Assembly: GCA_910584995.1 (NCBI GenBank)
Contig: CAJUDW010000062.1
Coordinates: forward strand, 1 to 5,226
Source: an uncultured Oscillibacter sp.
GTDB taxonomy: Bacteria; Bacillota; Clostridia; Oscillospirales; Oscillospiraceae
Length of the DNA stretch: 5,226 nt
Direction: 5' to 3'
Under the pieces are notes generated by a model. That model was given only the letters and a program-made list of their open reading frames with translations, ran no database searches and had not been told where the DNA came from. The stretch's first letter is position 1. Every line of letters begins with the position of its first letter. Shown piece after piece: positions 4,333-5,226 of this stretch. A program made the translations under genes and the position numbers.

Positions 4333-5226
4333 CGCCGCTGGCAACCCGTTCCAGCTCCGCCTGCGCGTCCTCAAAGCCCAGGTGGGTGTAGGTGTTCAGC
4401 GTGACGCCAATATCCGAGTGTCCCATGAGGTATTGCAACGTCTTGGGGTTCATACCGCTCTTTGCCATGTTGGAACAGAATGTGTGCCTGCAAACGTGTG
4501 GGGTAACTTTGGGCATCTGCACCTTGTAGATGCTGTTGTACTTCTGGCAGATGTGCTTGAAGTAATGCTCCCAGTGAAGCGCCACCGTCGGCTTGCCGTC
4601 CTTATCCAAATACAGAAAGCCGCACCTGCCGCCAATCATCGGCTCGGTCTTGGGCTTCGGCCTGTTGGCGATGATGCGCTGGAAGCACTGGTACACATCG
4701 TCCGTCATAGGGATTTCCCGCGTTCCGCTGGAGGTTTTCGTGTCCTCAATGATGTATTCCATGTTCCGCTTCCGTTGAAGCTGTTGGTTGACGCTGATCT
4801 TGCGGTTTTTCATGTCCAGGTCTGCTAGGGTCAGCCCTACGAACTCCGAAATGCGAAGTCCCGTCTTGAACAGGATATAAATGCCGTCATAGTACCGGGA
4901 AAAGTGTTTGTCACCCTTTACAAATTCCAGAAATGCCCGCTCCTGTTTCCTTGTAATCGCTTCCCTTGTCACACTGTCGTTGACAACGACGGTAGCAAGC
5001 TGAAACTCGAACGGATTTTTGCGTATCAAATCATCGTCCACGGCCATCTGAAATGCAGGCCGGACAACGCCCCGAATGGAGTGGATTGAGCTGTATCCTC
5101 TGCCGTCCTGCTGTAATTTGATAAGCCAGCACTTGGCGTCGGACAGCTTCACCCGGTCAATGCGCTGTCTCCCGAAGTCCTCTTTCTTGATGATATTGAG
5201 GACAAAGTTATAGTTGGCCTCGGTGT
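4328..5226 (-). CDS. int: Tyrosine integrase of a Tn1549/Tn916-type conjugative element (5' end outside window)
   Basis: Site-specific recombinase that excises and integrates a conjugative transposon. The frame is open to the window edge (first visible residues TEANYNFVLNIIKK), giving 298 codons before TAG 4328-4330. Family members are about 400 residues, so about 100 N-terminal residues with the arm-binding domain are missing. The core-binding helical domain spans roughly 5220-4970 and the catalytic domain the rest. All catalytic residues are present: Arg in TGLRISE (4853-4855), beta-hairpin Lys in DTKTSSGT (4736-4738), His and Arg in TPHVCRHT (4496-4498, 4487-4489), His in GHSDIG (4418-4420) and the nucleophile Tyr in NTYTHLG (4388-4390). 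It should be active if the N-terminus is intact. An excisionase gene would be expected to the right, outside the window. GTG 5152 is an internal codon, not the start. Confidence 0.93.
   Translation of the reverse strand, partial: TEANYNFVLNIIKKEDFGRQRIDRVKLSDAKCWLIKLQQDGRGYSSIHSIRGVVRPAFQMAVDDDLIRKNPFEFQLATVVVNDSVTREAITRKQERAFLEFVKGDKHFSRYYDGIYILFKTGLRISEFVGLTLADLDMKNRKISVNQQLQRKRNMEYIIEDTKTSSGTREIPMTDDVYQCFQRIIANRPKPKTEPMIGGRCGFLYLDKDGKPTVALHWEHYFKHICQKYNSIYKVQMPKVTPHVCRHTFCSNMAKSGMNPKTLQYLMGHSDIGVTLNTYTHLGFEDAQAELERVASGG

Noticed and set aside
3600..4391. Rightward 263-codon frame opposite the phosphatase
   Set aside because: The opposite strand encodes a phosphatase with all catalytic motifs; this frame also crosses the integrase end.
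4382..4828. Rightward frames opposite the integrase
   Set aside because: Shadows of the integrase catalytic domain with no start signals or recognisable family.
1..5226. CRISPR array, rRNA or riboswitch
   Set aside because: No regularly spaced direct repeats with unique spacers were seen, and no rRNA or recognised riboswitch core motifs were found by eye on either strand.

Overview
The window looks like chromosomal DNA of a moderately GC-rich gut Firmicute, most plausibly an Oscillospiraceae-type Clostridium (Flavonifractor/Oscillibacter-like). This rests on recognisable families: a Tn1549/CTn-type tyrosine integrase, a clostridial XRE-S24 regulator, strong AGGAGG-like ribosome binding sites, sigma-A type promoters and CCA-encoding tRNA genes. 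The genus is inferred, not shown.

Left part (1-836): tRNA-Thr(UGU) and tRNA-Tyr(GUA) lie in tandem and end in a long, perfectly palindromic hairpin with a T tract. About 500 bp without a convincing gene follow, with several inverted repeats. At about 700-812 there is an unusually orderly control region. Two divergent sigma-A promoters, each with a perfect TTGACA -35 box, face away from each other, and both -35 boxes lie in the arms of one 9-bp inverted repeat. A smaller palindrome sits at the shared centre, and related ACAAGA motifs recur about every 30 bp. The rightward promoter drives an XRE-S24 self-cleaving-type repressor (858-1610). The leftward one would give a transcript of unknown content.

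Middle (1611-4166): the repressor gene converges on a leftward cluster read from high to low coordinates: low-molecular-weight protein tyrosine phosphatase (intact), free methionine-R-sulfoxide reductase (msrC, broken by a frameshifting deletion of about 8 nt), and a secreted CBM5/12-GH18 chitinase-like gene. The GH18 gene is broken by at least four frameshifts and by an in-frame deletion that removes the conserved MAYD region. msrC and GH18 overlap by 22 nt and the three genes are closely spaced, so they were probably one operon. Two hairpins lie in the convergent gap at 1709-1806; the one nearer GH18 looks like the leftward terminator.

Right end (4167-5226): the 3' part of an integrase of the Tn916/Tn1549 class enters from outside the window and stops 161 bp upstream of the phosphatase start. 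Just past its stop are imperfect 12-bp tandem repeats and a 9-bp inverted repeat. This is probably one end of an integrative conjugative element inserted immediately upstream of the phosphatase operon.

The most interesting points are the symmetric divergent promoter/operator of the S24 regulator with its unidentified leftward transcript, and the sharply localised decay of two neighbouring genes between intact ones.
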